A DNA stretch of 64,000 bases, taken from NCBI GenBank assembly GCA_934096265.1, contig CAKOLI010000003.1, positions 1 through 64,000 on the forward strand, in the 5' to 3' direction. Origin of the DNA: an uncultured Bacilli bacterium (lineage in GTDB: Bacteria; Bacillota_I; Bacilli_A; RF39; UBA660). Below, piece after piece: positions 28,254 to 36,560 of this stretch. How positions within the stretch are numbered: the first letter of the stretch is position 1; the number at the start of each line of letters is the position of its first letter. The position numbers and the translations under genes are program-made. Under the pieces are notes generated by a model. It made no database searches, had not been told where the DNA came from, and saw nothing but the letters and a program-made list of their open reading frames with translations.

Positions 28254-29867
28254 TTATTCAAAATTCCATTTGATTTGAATATCTCTACTATTTGTTTCTT
28301 CATTTAACTTTCCAATATAGATTTTATCTATAAATTCATCGACAATAACTCTATTTAATTCTTCTAATTTTTGATATTTATTAAATATCTCTTTATTATT
28401 TTTTGAAGATTCTTCTTTCATTTTGTAATAAGCAATTTCATTATTAATAGATTTAATTTGATCTTTATAGGTATCTTCATCATTATTATAATTAGTGATT
28501 AAATCTTTAAATTGTTCTGGGGTAACAACACCATTAACCTTATCTTCATAAAGATTTCTTAAATAATTTCTTGTTTTAGCAATTTTATTATTAATATCAT
28601 CTCGTTGTTTTTCTAAAGATATAATTTTTTTATTAAATCTATTTTCTTTCTTTTTTGAATCTAAATTTTCCAATTCAATCTCATCATAAAACTTTTGAAT
28701 CTTCTTATTAATTGCATCTAATACTAGATTTGCAAGTTCATCATATCTAATTGAAGTTTTGTTTTCACAATCATCATAGCCATCACGGTTATTAGAACAT
28801 ATTAGATACTCATGTTTAGTAGAGTTCTTTTTTCTCATATAATGTTCACATTCTAAACAAAATACTTTACCAGAGAAGATATGAACAACACCCGTCGCTT
28901 TCATAGGTTTAGTTCTTTCTTTCATAGCAATTTGTACTTTGCTAAATGTTTCTTCATCAATGATAGCTTCGTGAGTATTTCCAATTTTTATCCATTCGCT
29001 TTTATCTTTATTTCTAATCTTATGATTTTTATAACTAACAGTAGTTCTTTTACCTTGTATTAAATGTCCTAGATAAACTTCGTTTGTTAGAATTGTTTTA
29101 ATGGCATTTGTAGTCCATTTTATTTCTTCACGAGGTCTATTACTAATTACATTTAATTTAATACCTTTTCGGTATTTATAAAGAGATGGGCAGGGTATTT
29201 CTTTACTATTTAAGTATTTAGCAATACCTGTAAATCCTAAACCTGTTAGATATAAATCATAGATATTTTTTACAATTTCAGAAGCAACTGGATCGACTAT
29301 TAATTTGTTATTATCATTTGGATCAATTTTATAACCAAATGAGGCGAAAGGAGAAATGAATTCTCCTTGCTTCATTTTGGAATTAAATGCACTTCTTATA
29401 TTATTCGAAACATCTTCCAAGTACCATTCATTAATTAGACCATTTATTTGTCTTGATTTCTTATTACCTAGAATTTCAGTATCAGCATTATCAGATAAAC
29501 CGATAAACCTAATATTCCATTCTTTAAACTTGTTATTGATATATTTTTCAACGATTTCCATATCTCTTGAAAATCTTGATTGACTTTTACATAATACAAT
29601 TTCAAGTTTTTTGTTTTCACAATCTCTTATTAATCTTTCAAATTCAGGTCTATAAGTTCCAGCACCAGATAAATCTTCATCACAATACTCATCTATTAAG
29701 GCAAATTCAGGATGCCTATTAATATATTGAGTAAGCATATTTCTTTGATTCTTAATAGATTCACTATCATCTTCTTTATTTGCTTTATCTCTGTCTTCAT
29801 TAGATAATCTTAAATAAATACCAACTCGCAAGTATTTCTTACCTTGGGCACACTCCATTTCATTCAT
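28254..29867 (-). CDS. Large serine recombinase (site-specific integrase)
   Basis: The protein has 537 residues. The resolvase catalytic domain has the nucleophile in YLRLSNEDR near the start, and KSQSRFSRDMEIVEKY with the catalytic arginines. The recombinase domain follows (GYKIDPNDNNKLIVDPVASE), then a Cys zinc ribbon (CLECEHYMRKK...LICSNNRDGYDDC), a coiled coil (~400-480) and a conserved tail ending IQIKWNFE. The ATG at 29867 follows GGAGG by nine bases; the longer frame upstream has none. It is homologous along its whole length to the recombinase of the second element (56015-57622). It should integrate and, with a partner factor, excise this element. Confidence 0.95.
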   Translation of the reverse strand: MNEMECAQGKKYLRVGIYLRLSNEDRDKANKEDDSESIKNQRNMLTQYINRHPEFALIDEYCDEDLSGAGTYRPEFERLIRDCENKKLEIVLCKSQSRFSRDMEIVEKYINNKFKEWNIRFIGLSDNADTEILGNKKSRQINGLINEWYLEDVSNNIRSAFNSKMKQGEFISPFASFGYKIDPNDNNKLIVDPVASEIVKNIYDLYLTGLGFTGIAKYLNSKEIPCPSLYKYRKGIKLNVISNRPREEIKWTTNAIKTILTNEVYLGHLIQGKRTTVSYKNHKIRNKDKSEWIKIGNTHEAIIDEETFSKVQIAMKERTKPMKATGVVHIFSGKVFCLECEHYMRKKNSTKHEYLICSNNRDGYDDCENKTSIRYDELANLVLDAINKKIQKFYDEIELENLDSKKKENRFNKKIISLEKQRDDINNKIAKTRNYLRNLYEDKVNGVVTPEQFKDLITNYNNDEDTYKDQIKSINNEIAYYKMKEESSKNNKEIFNKYQKLEELNRVIVDEFIDKIYIGKLNEETNSRDIQIKWNFE

Positions 29868-29928
29868 AACTATTACCTCCAATTCTAAGGTAATAATTAA
29901 GCTTAAAGTTAAACTTATAACCAATACT

Positions 29929-29957
29929 ATTATAACATCTATTCAGGATAATTAACA
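29929..29957 (-). promoter_or_regulatory. Promoter of the first recombinase
   Basis: On the minus strand, TGTTAA (29952-29957), 17 bases, then TATAAT (29929-29934) preceded by TGT, an extended -10. Confidence 0.55.
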
Positions 29958-30165
29958 TTAAACTCCAACAATTCAATGATTTTATATAATTTTTTATTAA
30001 TTATTTCTTTTAATTTAGTATTGGTTAAACTATGATTATAAATTTCTTTAACATTATATGTTATCACTTTATCACTTCCTAATTAAATAGTATTTGAATA
30101 ATGTAGAAAAATGCTTATTATATATTGGTTTTATGTTAGGAATTTAGATATTTTCTTTAAATGGG
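29958..30165. other. Non-coding gap between recombinase and lipoprotein
   Basis: About 210 bases of AT-rich sequence without a credible frame. AGTATTGGTTAAAC near 30017-30030 is repeated inverted near the recombinase promoter (ACCAATACT around 29920-29928), so this may be a regulatory or folding region. No RNA gene recognised. Confidence 0.4.
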
Positions 30166-30194
30166 TTGATAAATGATTCTATATATATTATACT
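30166..30194 (+). promoter_or_regulatory. Promoter of the cargo lipoprotein gene
   Basis: TTGATA (30166-30171), 17 bases, TATACT (30189-30194), followed by AGAAAGGAGG before the ATG. Confidence 0.65.
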
Positions 30195-30222
30195 TATGTT
30201 AGTATAGAAAGGAGGAGCATTT

Positions 30223-30762
30223 ATGAAGAAGTATATTTTTCTTTTCGTTATATTTTTGTTTCTTAGTGGTTGTGGTAATAAGGTAGATTCTGATGATTTT
30301 GTTAAGGAAGAATATTCTGTTTATGAATATCATCAGTATGATACTATGTTTGAGCATACTGAGGAGTTTGTCGTTAAATATGATAAGGATGGTAATTTTA
30401 AGGAGTTAGAAGTTACTATGTTGTATGATAAGAGGACAGATCCTAGGTATTGTTCTTCGGATGCTTTTAATGAGGAAGAGTATGTTGATTTGACATATCC
30501 TTCTGTTAAGGCTACTTGTAAGGTTGATGATAATGGTCAAAGGTTTACGTATTATATGAATGATGAGTCTGTAAAAGCGGGTTATTTACAAGATGCTTCA
30601 AAGGATTATAGGCTTACTTTACAGTATGTTTATGAATATGTTGATACTGAGGCTAAGGCGGTAGAATACTTTGAGGAGTTGCTTGAGTCTATGAGAGATG
30701 AGAATGTTATTGAAGATGATAGAAACTATATAATTATTAAGGGTGTTAGGACTAGTTGGTAA
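30223..30762 (+). CDS. Lipoprotein carried by the 3.6 kb element
   Basis: The protein has 179 residues. It is a lipoprotein: a hydrophobic signal (MKKYIFLFVIFLFLSGC) with a clear lipobox LSGC at residues 14-17. The mature part is acidic, with many Tyr, Asp and Glu and several Cys. No named domain is recognised. It lies inside the element (between the recombinase and attR) but on the opposite strand, and its G/T-rich codon use looks like the host core genes, unlike the A-rich recombinase. It may be captured host cargo. Confidence 0.75.
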   Translation: MKKYIFLFVIFLFLSGCGNKVDSDDFVKEEYSVYEYHQYDTMFEHTEEFVVKYDKDGNFKELEVTMLYDKRTDPRYCSSDAFNEEEYVDLTYPSVKATCKVDDNGQRFTYYMNDESVKAGYLQDASKDYRLTLQYVYEYVDTEAKAVEYFEELLESMRDENVIEDDRNYIIIKGVRTSW

Positions 30763-30784
30763 AGCTAGTGACACTTCTTTTTTT

Positions 30785-30814
30785 GTGTCTATACTATATT
30801 CATCCAACTCTTTG
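30785..30814. other. Right attachment site (attR) of the 3.6 kb element
   Basis: The element arm starts GTGTCTATACTA at 30785 and leads into the core ACTCTTTG (30807-30814), after which the ATPase codons continue. It forms the inverted partner of the attL arm. The presumed crossover dinucleotide is AC at 30807-30808. Confidence 0.75.
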
Positions 30815-31228
30815 TCTCATACCACCAGATAAGTTTTTTGGGTAACTGTTTATGAAGTCTTTTAAGCCATATATTTCTAGTAGTTTTTTTACTTTGTTTA
30901 TGTTTTCTTTGGTTAGTTTTTTTTCTACTTTTAAGCCTATTAAGCAATTATCTAATATAGTAAGCCAAGGAAAAAGAGAATCTTGTTGGAGCATGTATCC
31001 TATTTTATTCTTTTTTGAATTTGGGAAAATTATTTTGCCATCTGATTTATTTTCTAAACCACATAGGATAGATAAGAGAGAGGATTTGCCACATCCAGAT
31101 GGGCCTACTATGGCGATAAATTCACCATCTTTGATATTTAGAGATAGATTTTCGATAGCGGTTATTTCTTCTTTTTTGGTATGATATTTTTTGTTTATGT
31201 TATTGATTATTAATATATAGTCATTCAT
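30807..31228 (-). pseudogene. ABC transporter ATPase, N-terminal part (split by mobile element)
   Basis: This is the N-terminal ~140 codons of an SsuB/TauB-type ATPase: Walker A VGPSGCGKSS near residue 45, the Q loop MLQQDSLFPWLT, and the start of the signature, NLSGGMRQRV. The frame then runs into the element and stops after one extra codon (Gly). The remaining half lies at 26898-27239. The start is two bases after the binding-protein stop codon. While the element is in place the importer probably lacks a working ATPase unless another ATPase substitutes. Confidence 0.9.
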
Positions 31229-31229
31229 A

Positions 31230-32219
31230 TTATTTAAAATATTTTTTGTATATTAAATCATTATATGGGGCTTTTTCTTTTAGTTCTCCTGATGCTATCA
31301 TGATATCTTGTAAGTGGTTCCATTCGTTTTCTTCGATGTTAATTTTTTCTTTCCATGCATTTCCTTCTTTGTATCTTTGTATCATGGTTTGTAAGTCTTC
31401 TAAGCTTGTGTCTGGAAAGAAACTAACTATTTTTGTGGCGATTATTTCAGGTGTGTTTTCTTTAACAAATTTTAAGCCTTTGTTAATGGCGTTACAGAAC
31501 GATTTTATTATATCAGGATTATTTTCTATGTAGCTTTTTCTTGCATTATATGCAGTGTATGGAACGTCTCCTCCTAATTGTCCAATGTAGGCTACAACGT
31601 ATCCTAGGCCTTGTTTTTCTACGCTTGTGGCGTTTGGTTCAAATAGGGTTACGAAGTCACCTGTTCCTCCTATGAAAGCTCCTTGCATTGCTGCGAAGGC
31701 GATTGATGTATCAATGTTTAAATCTTTTTTGGGATCTATGTTCTTTTTACGTAGGGCCCATTCAAATGTCATTTCAGGCATTCCACCTGCACGGCCTCCT
31801 ATTACGGTTTTGCCTATTAAATCATTTAGGGTAAAGTTGTCATATTTTTCTCTTGATACTAAGAATGATCCATCTTTTTGTGTAAGTCCTGCGAATGTTT
31901 GAATGTAATCTTTTTCACCATTTTGGTATACGTATATGGTTGCTTCACTGCCAGAGAAACCGATGTCTACGTCGTTAGATAAAACGGCCGCCATAACTTT
32001 GTCAGCACCTGGTGTTAAGATTAATTCAATGTTTAACCCTTCTTCTTCAAAGTAACCTTCATTTATAGCTAGATATTGTGGCGCATAAAAGATACTGTGA
32101 GCTACTTCTGCTAATCTAACAGTAGTTAAGCTGTTATCTTTTTTGTTTGTGAATATTGATAATAATGCAATAGCTATAGCTATAACAGTTGCAATAGTAC
32201 CAAATATAATTTTTTTCAT
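31230..32219 (-). CDS. ABC transporter substrate-binding protein, NitT/TauT type
   Basis: This extracellular solute-binding protein has 329 residues with an N-terminal hydrophobic segment and no lipobox Cys, so it is probably membrane-tethered by an uncleaved helix or secreted. The NMT1/SsuA-like pattern is clear: APQYLAINEGYFEEEGLNIE, then VDIGFSGSEATI and GGRAGGMPEMTFEWALRKK. Such proteins bind sulfonates, nitrate or pyrimidine thiamine precursors; the ligand cannot be told from sequence. The ATG at 32219 follows GGAGG. It is the first gene of the operon with the split ATPase and the permease. Confidence 0.88.
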   Translation of the reverse strand: MKKIIFGTIATVIAIAIALLSIFTNKKDNSLTTVRLAEVAHSIFYAPQYLAINEGYFEEEGLNIELILTPGADKVMAAVLSNDVDIGFSGSEATIYVYQNGEKDYIQTFAGLTQKDGSFLVSREKYDNFTLNDLIGKTVIGGRAGGMPEMTFEWALRKKNIDPKKDLNIDTSIAFAAMQGAFIGGTGDFVTLFEPNATSVEKQGLGYVVAYIGQLGGDVPYTAYNARKSYIENNPDIIKSFCNAINKGLKFVKENTPEIIATKIVSFFPDTSLEDLQTMIQRYKEGNAWKEKINIEENEWNHLQDIMIASGELKEKAPYNDLIYKKYFK

Positions 32220-32241
32220 AATAACCTCCTTCAATCATTTT

Positions 32242-32270
32242 ATTATATTCTTACTATTTTATTTTGTTAC
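32242..32270 (-). promoter_or_regulatory. Promoter of the ABC importer operon
   Basis: On the minus strand, GTAACA (32265-32270), 17 bases, TATAAT (32242-32247), 22 bases before the binding-protein start. Confidence 0.55.
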
Positions 32271-32502
32271 CTTTAGTTATTTTGATATTTTTGGTTAATT
32301 TTTTGTTAATATCTAGCCTTTTTTGTTCTAATTTGTTATAATGTATGTAATGATAATGTAATACATTTATGATGTATTTACGTACGGGTGTATTTTCTTT
32401 TATTTAGGTATTTTCTAATTAATTTATATTATAATTGCTTAGTGCAGTTTGTGTAGTAAGTATGTAGCATATATAATTGAATTTACGGAAGTGGAGGTAA
32501 AT
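32271..32502. other. Intergenic region with a hairpin
   Basis: AATACAT and ATGTATT pair over TTATG at 32360-32378. A TATAAT lies at 32430-32435, but with a poor -35, upstream of the secreted-protein gene. No riboswitch was recognised. Confidence 0.4.
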
Positions 32503-32958
32503 GTGAAGTTTAGAAGTTTTTGTTTGTTATTTGTGGTTTCTTTTATATTTGGCGGTTTTTATTCTGCATATGCTTATAAAAATTCTATGTCTTTTAATGG
32601 TTTAAAGGCAGATTATTTAGGGAAACCACATTATATGCCTGATGTTATTGGTCGTAATGGAGGGACTGCACAATCTGGTATTGTAAAGACTACTTATTCA
32701 GTGCAACAGTGGAGTATTGTAACTAATGGTGATAGAAAGATTTTGTTTGCAGTAGCTGATCAAGATGGTAGCCCAGTATCTGGGATAACTTGGCTTTCTT
32801 ATAGTAATACAGGAGGCTTGATTGATGTTTGCGATAGTAATTGTATGATGAGTTTGCCTACTTCAGAAACTACAATGAAATTCGCGGTTGCGGCGAAGTT
32901 AGCTTTGCCATGGACACAAGCAACTGTAAAGACGGGGCTTTGGGTAATCGATAATTAA
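32503..32958 (+). CDS. Small secreted protein encoded beside an ABC transporter
   Basis: The protein has 151 residues from a GTG at 32503, chosen because TGGAGG lies just before it and it gives a clean signal peptide (MKFRSFCLLFVVSFIFGGFY then SAYA). The mature part (~125 residues) is rich in aromatic and small residues and contains a CDSNC pair. It does not match a family I know. It is followed at 55 bases by three membrane-protein genes and an ABC ATPase in one run, so it may be the exported product handled by that transporter, such as a bacteriocin-like or signal protein. That role is inferred. Confidence 0.6.
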   Translation: MKFRSFCLLFVVSFIFGGFYSAYAYKNSMSFNGLKADYLGKPHYMPDVIGRNGGTAQSGIVKTTYSVQQWSIVTNGDRKILFAVADQDGSPVSGITWLSYSNTGGLIDVCDSNCMMSLPTSETTMKFAVAAKLALPWTQATVKTGLWVIDN

Positions 32959-33013
32959 ATAGATGATGTTAATTCAATTATAGCCACAAGAGTTTTAAGG
33001 AGTTTGGTAGTAT

Positions 33014-33835
33014 ATGAAGAAAATAGATAGGAAACCAGTAATTATTGTTAGTACAATTTTGGTTTTAATTTTAGTTGTTTCAATTGTTTTATTTTATGTA
33101 AATTATGGAAATGCTTTAAGTGCTAATCCAAATGAATATGCAAAGATTACTTGTTTTTCGTTTTGGTGGTATTTGCTTAATTTTGATTTATTTGGGTATG
33201 TTTTTTATTTATCTCCTTTGTTTATACCTATTATTACGTGTTATTGTTTTTATAAGGTATATCGTAGTGGTTATGTTTCTAATGTGGTTTTGAGATGTGA
33301 TTATGATAAGTTTATTAGGAGTCAAATATTTTATTCGTGGGGTAAGAATATAATTATACCAATAATTTTGTTAGTATTTTTTGTAGTTAGTATGATTTTA
33401 TTTCCTAACTTTGATTTTCATTATACTGGTGGTGTGATTTTCTCTTGTGGTCACGAATATTTTAGTAAGATTAATCCTTATTTGTTTATTATGTTATATT
33501 TATTATTATTATTTTTATATGGTGTTTTGGTTACTAATATTGGGATAATTTTAAGTAGGTATATTAAGAAATTTTCACTTTTAATTGTTGGAATATTTAT
33601 AGTTTTTATGATCATGGAGTCTGTTTGTAATTTTCTTATTGCCCCTTTTGCTAGTTTGTTTATAAAAAATAGTAGTATTGTTAATGGTTTTTCTTTGCTT
33701 AATGTTTATTATTTAAATGGTATACCTAGTTTGTGGTGGGAGTTTTTATGGCTTAGTATTTTGAATGTTATATCTACAGTATGTATATATAAGATATATT
33801 CTAAAAAAGAAAAGGTTTTAAATGTTTATGAGTAG
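33014..33835 (+). CDS. Multi-pass membrane protein of the ABC cluster
   Basis: The protein has 273 residues with about six transmembrane helices and no recognisable domain. AAGGAG precedes the start. The gene overlaps the next by 14 bases. Layout and neighbours (two more membrane proteins and an ATPase) suggest an ABC-2-like permease subunit. Confidence 0.55.
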   Translation: MKKIDRKPVIIVSTILVLILVVSIVLFYVNYGNALSANPNEYAKITCFSFWWYLLNFDLFGYVFYLSPLFIPIITCYCFYKVYRSGYVSNVVLRCDYDKFIRSQIFYSWGKNIIIPIILLVFFVVSMILFPNFDFHYTGGVIFSCGHEYFSKINPYLFIMLYLLLLFLYGVLVTNIGIILSRYIKKFSLLIVGIFIVFMIMESVCNFLIAPFASLFIKNSSIVNGFSLLNVYYLNGIPSLWWEFLWLSILNVISTVCIYKIYSKKEKVLNVYE

Positions 33836-34547
33836 TTGTTTTGAAGTGAAAATATTTAGGCAGTATAAGAAGTCTTGGTTATATAAAACGTTATTTATAT
33901 ATATTATTTATGGAGTATTTATTTTTACTGTTAACAGGGGAGAGTATGCTTATTTTGAATTACTTCATTATGTTATTAGTTATCCTTTTCTTATAGCAAT
34001 ATTTTTAATCCCTTCTGTTTTGTGTGGGGTGTTATATATAAATTATAGGTATTATAATAATTATAGTATTTTACTTAGATTTGGTAGTAGAAGAAGTATT
34101 ATTATTTCTAATATTAAACTTATTTTTTATATTGTTAGTAATGTGTTTATTTTGATGTTTATGGCTAGTTTGATTTTTACTAATGTATTTGCTAATCGTA
34201 ATTATTATATTGGGATTGATTCAAAGTATAATGTTTTAAATGTTGTTAGTTTGTTTGTTAGTGCTTGTAAGGTATATATATTTTTATTTATTATTGGGTT
34301 AGTTAGTAGTGTGCTTTCTTTTGTAAATATTTATTTAATACTTGTAGTATTTTTGGTAATTATGATTTCTTTTATGGGGATACTCCCTAATGGGGTGCTT
34401 ATGTTTTTACCAGGGTATTATGTTAGTAATTATCATATTTTTGATAGTTTTAGTCACAATGTTATATATTCTTTAGTGTATCTTGTTCTTTCTTTTGGAG
34501 TAGTTTTTTTGTTTTATATTAAGCGATTTAGGGATGATATATTATGA
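33822..34547 (+). CDS. Multi-pass membrane protein of the ABC cluster
   Basis: The protein has 241 residues with about six transmembrane helices; an amphipathic, basic start (KIFRQYKKSWLYK) precedes the first. It overlaps both neighbours (14 bases upstream, four downstream). It is possibly an ABC-2-type permease subunit. A start at 33828 is also possible. Confidence 0.55.
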   Translation: MFMSSCFEVKIFRQYKKSWLYKTLFIYIIYGVFIFTVNRGEYAYFELLHYVISYPFLIAIFLIPSVLCGVLYINYRYYNNYSILLRFGSRRSIIISNIKLIFYIVSNVFILMFMASLIFTNVFANRNYYIGIDSKYNVLNVVSLFVSACKVYIFLFIIGLVSSVLSFVNIYLILVVFLVIMISFMGILPNGVLMFLPGYYVSNYHIFDSFSHNVIYSLVYLVLSFGVVFLFYIKRFRDDIL

Positions 34548-35221
34548 AGTATTTGTTAACTTTAGATTTTAAAGAGGTATTAAGACATAAGTGGTTAATA
34601 TTTGGATTTTATGGGATAGTTATATTATTTTTGATATTTAGTAATGCGATTGATGATGATATTATTTCTACGATATTTGTTTCGATAGGTGGTTATCAGA
34701 AGATTAGTCATCCTATAGTACTTATATATACACTTTTGATATTTGGTTTTTATACTTATATGGTATTGGTTATTTTTACTAAGGATTTTACTTCATCTAG
34801 TAATATATTCTTACGAATTTCTAAGATTAAATGGTTTAGTTTTAAAATTTTAGATATTTTATTAATTATTTTTATGTTTGAAGTAATTATGTTTATGTTG
34901 CTTATTTTAGTATTTTGGATTTTTGGGGTTAGTATAGATATTTTGTTTATGTTTAATGTTTTTATTACAGATGTTATGACTAAGATGGTTTTTATATTTG
35001 TAACTTTAATATTATATATAATGTTTAATTATTATGGGTGTTTTATTAATTTGTCTGTGGTTTTATTTAGTACCATTAGTGATTTAGTAAAGAGTTGTTA
35101 TTTTAGTATTAATTACTTTGATAGTAAATTATATTTGGTTATATATTTAGTCGTATTTTATTTTATAAGTAGGTATGTTTTTGTTAAGTTTAATAGTGTG
35201 TTGTTTGAAAGGAGTATGTAG
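34544..35221 (+). CDS. Multi-pass membrane protein of the ABC cluster
   Basis: The protein has 225 residues with about six transmembrane helices. The N-terminus (TLDFKEVLRHKWLIFGFYG) resembles the short cytoplasmic lead of ABC-2 permeases. It overlaps the previous gene by four bases and abuts the ATPase start with no gap. Confidence 0.55.
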   Translation: MKYLLTLDFKEVLRHKWLIFGFYGIVILFLIFSNAIDDDIISTIFVSIGGYQKISHPIVLIYTLLIFGFYTYMVLVIFTKDFTSSSNIFLRISKIKWFSFKILDILLIIFMFEVIMFMLLILVFWIFGVSIDILFMFNVFITDVMTKMVFIFVTLILYIMFNYYGCFINLSVVLFSTISDLVKSCYFSINYFDSKLYLVIYLVVFYFISRYVFVKFNSVLFERSM

Positions 35222-35857
35222 ATGAAGATTTTAGTTGATAAGATATGTAAAAGAATTGATGGTAATGTTATTTTGGATAATGTAGATATGGAGTTTACAG
35301 ATGGTAATATTTATGGTTTTATTGGAAGAAATGGTAGTGGGAAGACTATGATGATGAAGATTATATGTGGTTTTGTTAAGCCTACTTCTGGTAATTTGAC
35401 TATAGATAATATGGATGTATTTTCTAAGGGTTATTTTAATAATAATATTAGGGCTTTGATAGAAAAACCTAAGTTTATAGGTAATTTATCTGGTTTTGAG
35501 AATTTGAAGTTACTTGCTAGTATGGGTGGTAATGTTAGTGATGAAGTGCTTAATTATTGGTTTTCTAGGTTAAATCTTGATACGGAGAGGGATAAGCTAT
35601 ATTGTAAGTATTCTTTAGGTATGAAGCAAAAGTTAGGTATTATACAGGCTTTAATGGATGATGCTAAGATAATATTGTTAGATGAGCCATTTAGTGGGAT
35701 TGATGATGCTTCTGTTTGTGTTATTAGAGATATTTTGCTTGAAGAGAAGAAGAAGGGTAAGATAATAGTGGTATCTACTCATATACGTGAGGATGTGGAT
35801 TTGCTTTGTGATTTTGTGTATTATTTTGATAATGGTAGAGTTAGTTTACTTGATTAG
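35222..35857 (+). CDS. ABC transporter ATP-binding protein
   Basis: The protein has 211 residues. Walker A is GRNGSGKT at residues 35-42, the signature is YSLGMKQKLGI (LSGGQ-like, with Met-Lys), and Walker B is IILLDEPFSG, followed by the H-loop VSTHIRED. It belongs to the exporter/antibiotic-transport type ATPases (BcrA/CcmA-like). It directly follows three membrane genes and would energise their transport, perhaps of the secreted protein at 32503 or in resistance to it. Confidence 0.88.
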   Translation: MKILVDKICKRIDGNVILDNVDMEFTDGNIYGFIGRNGSGKTMMMKIICGFVKPTSGNLTIDNMDVFSKGYFNNNIRALIEKPKFIGNLSGFENLKLLASMGGNVSDEVLNYWFSRLNLDTERDKLYCKYSLGMKQKLGIIQALMDDAKIILLDEPFSGIDDASVCVIRDILLEEKKKGKIIVVSTHIREDVDLLCDFVYYFDNGRVSLLD

Positions 35858-35866
35858 AGAAGATAT

Positions 35867-35895
35867 TTTACAAATTATAAATTTTATAGTATAAT
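35867..35895 (+). promoter_or_regulatory. Promoter of engB
   Basis: TTTACA (35867-35872), 17 bases, TATAAT (35890-35895). Confidence 0.65.
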
Positions 35896-35913
35896 GTTTG
35901 TAGGTGATTTTTT

Positions 35914-36507
35914 ATGAAAGTTAACAGTGTTTCTTTAATGGTTAGTGCTGTTAGAAGAAGTCAATATCCAACTGATTTTTTACCTGAATTCTTATTAGTA
36001 GGTAGAAGTAATGTAGGAAAGAGTAGTTTTATTAATACTCTTATTTGTAGAAAGAATTATGCACGTACTTCTAGTAAACCTGGTAAGACGCAGACGCTAA
36101 ATTTTTATTTTGTTAATGAAAGTTTTTATTTGGTTGATGTGCCTGGATATGGTTTTGCGATGGTTAATAAGAATTTAAGAAAAAAATTTGGGATGATGAT
36201 TGAAGAATATTTGGAAAATAGAGATAATTTGAAGTTGGTGTTTATGCTTATTGATTTTAGGCATAAGCCTACTGATGATGATGTTTTGATGTATAATTTT
36301 TTGAAGCATTTTAATATCCCACTTAAAGTGGTTGCGATGAAGGTTGATAAAGTTTCTAAGAATAATCATGAGAAGAATGTTAAGCAGATTATTAAGACTT
36401 TAAATATACAAGATAGTAATGAACTAATATTATTTTCGGCGATTACGAAGATGGGTAAACAGGATGTGTATAATGAATTAGATAAAGTATTAGCTAGTGA
36501 GAGTTAA
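35914..36507 (+). CDS. engB: Ribosome-biogenesis GTPase EngB/YsxC
   Basis: This is an essential small GTPase for large-subunit assembly, 197 residues. G1 is GRSNVGKSSFINTL, G2/G3 are KPGKTQTLNFY and DVPGYGFA, G4 is KVDK, and the G5 region is FSAITKMG. Length is as expected. AGGTG precedes the start. A terminator overlaps its stop codon, making it a single-gene unit. Confidence 0.95.
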   Translation: MKVNSVSLMVSAVRRSQYPTDFLPEFLLVGRSNVGKSSFINTLICRKNYARTSSKPGKTQTLNFYFVNESFYLVDVPGYGFAMVNKNLRKKFGMMIEEYLENRDNLKLVFMLIDFRHKPTDDDVLMYNFLKHFNIPLKVVAMKVDKVSKNNHEKNVKQIIKTLNIQDSNELILFSAITKMGKQDVYNELDKVLASES

Positions 36508-36517
36508 TACTTTTTTT
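36485..36517 (+). terminator. Intrinsic terminator overlapping the engB stop
   Basis: AAGTATTA (36485-36492) pairs with TAATACTT (36505-36512) over a 12-base loop and runs into a T tract. Confidence 0.7.
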
Positions 36518-36544
36518 GACATATTTTTAAAAGTAACATATTTT
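36516..36544 (+). promoter_or_regulatory. Promoter of the 36561 gene
   Basis: A perfect TTGACA (36516-36521) sits at the end of the engB terminator, with TATTTT (36539-36544) 17 bases on. The -10 is imperfect. Confidence 0.45.
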
Positions 36545-36560
36545 ATATTAGGTGAATTAT

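Larger units (their letters stand above)
27232..30814. mobile_element. 3.6 kb serine-recombinase element inserted in the ABC ATPase gene
   Basis: The element is bounded by a direct repeat ACTCTTTG at 27232-27239 and 30807-30814, each copy lying in the codons for Gln-Arg-Val of the ATPase. It carries a BRO/DinD-like gene, a large serine recombinase and a lipoprotein gene. Joining the outer flanks at the repeat restores the ATPase frame without a scar. Joining the inner ends gives a near-palindromic site (GTGTCTnnACTA on both arms), as expected for a serine-recombinase attP. The length between cores is 3575 bases. The boundaries are read directly; mobility is inferred. Confidence 0.9.

Noticed and set aside
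32242..32502. Riboswitch upstream of the ABC importer operon
   Set aside because: The leader before the binding-protein gene is too short, and the hairpin at 32360-32378 lacks the conserved cores of known riboswitches.
32503..35857. Lactococcin 972-type bacteriocin locus
   Set aside because: The secreted protein does not show the family's sequence pattern, and the typical ~650-residue membrane partner is absent; only the general layout is similar.
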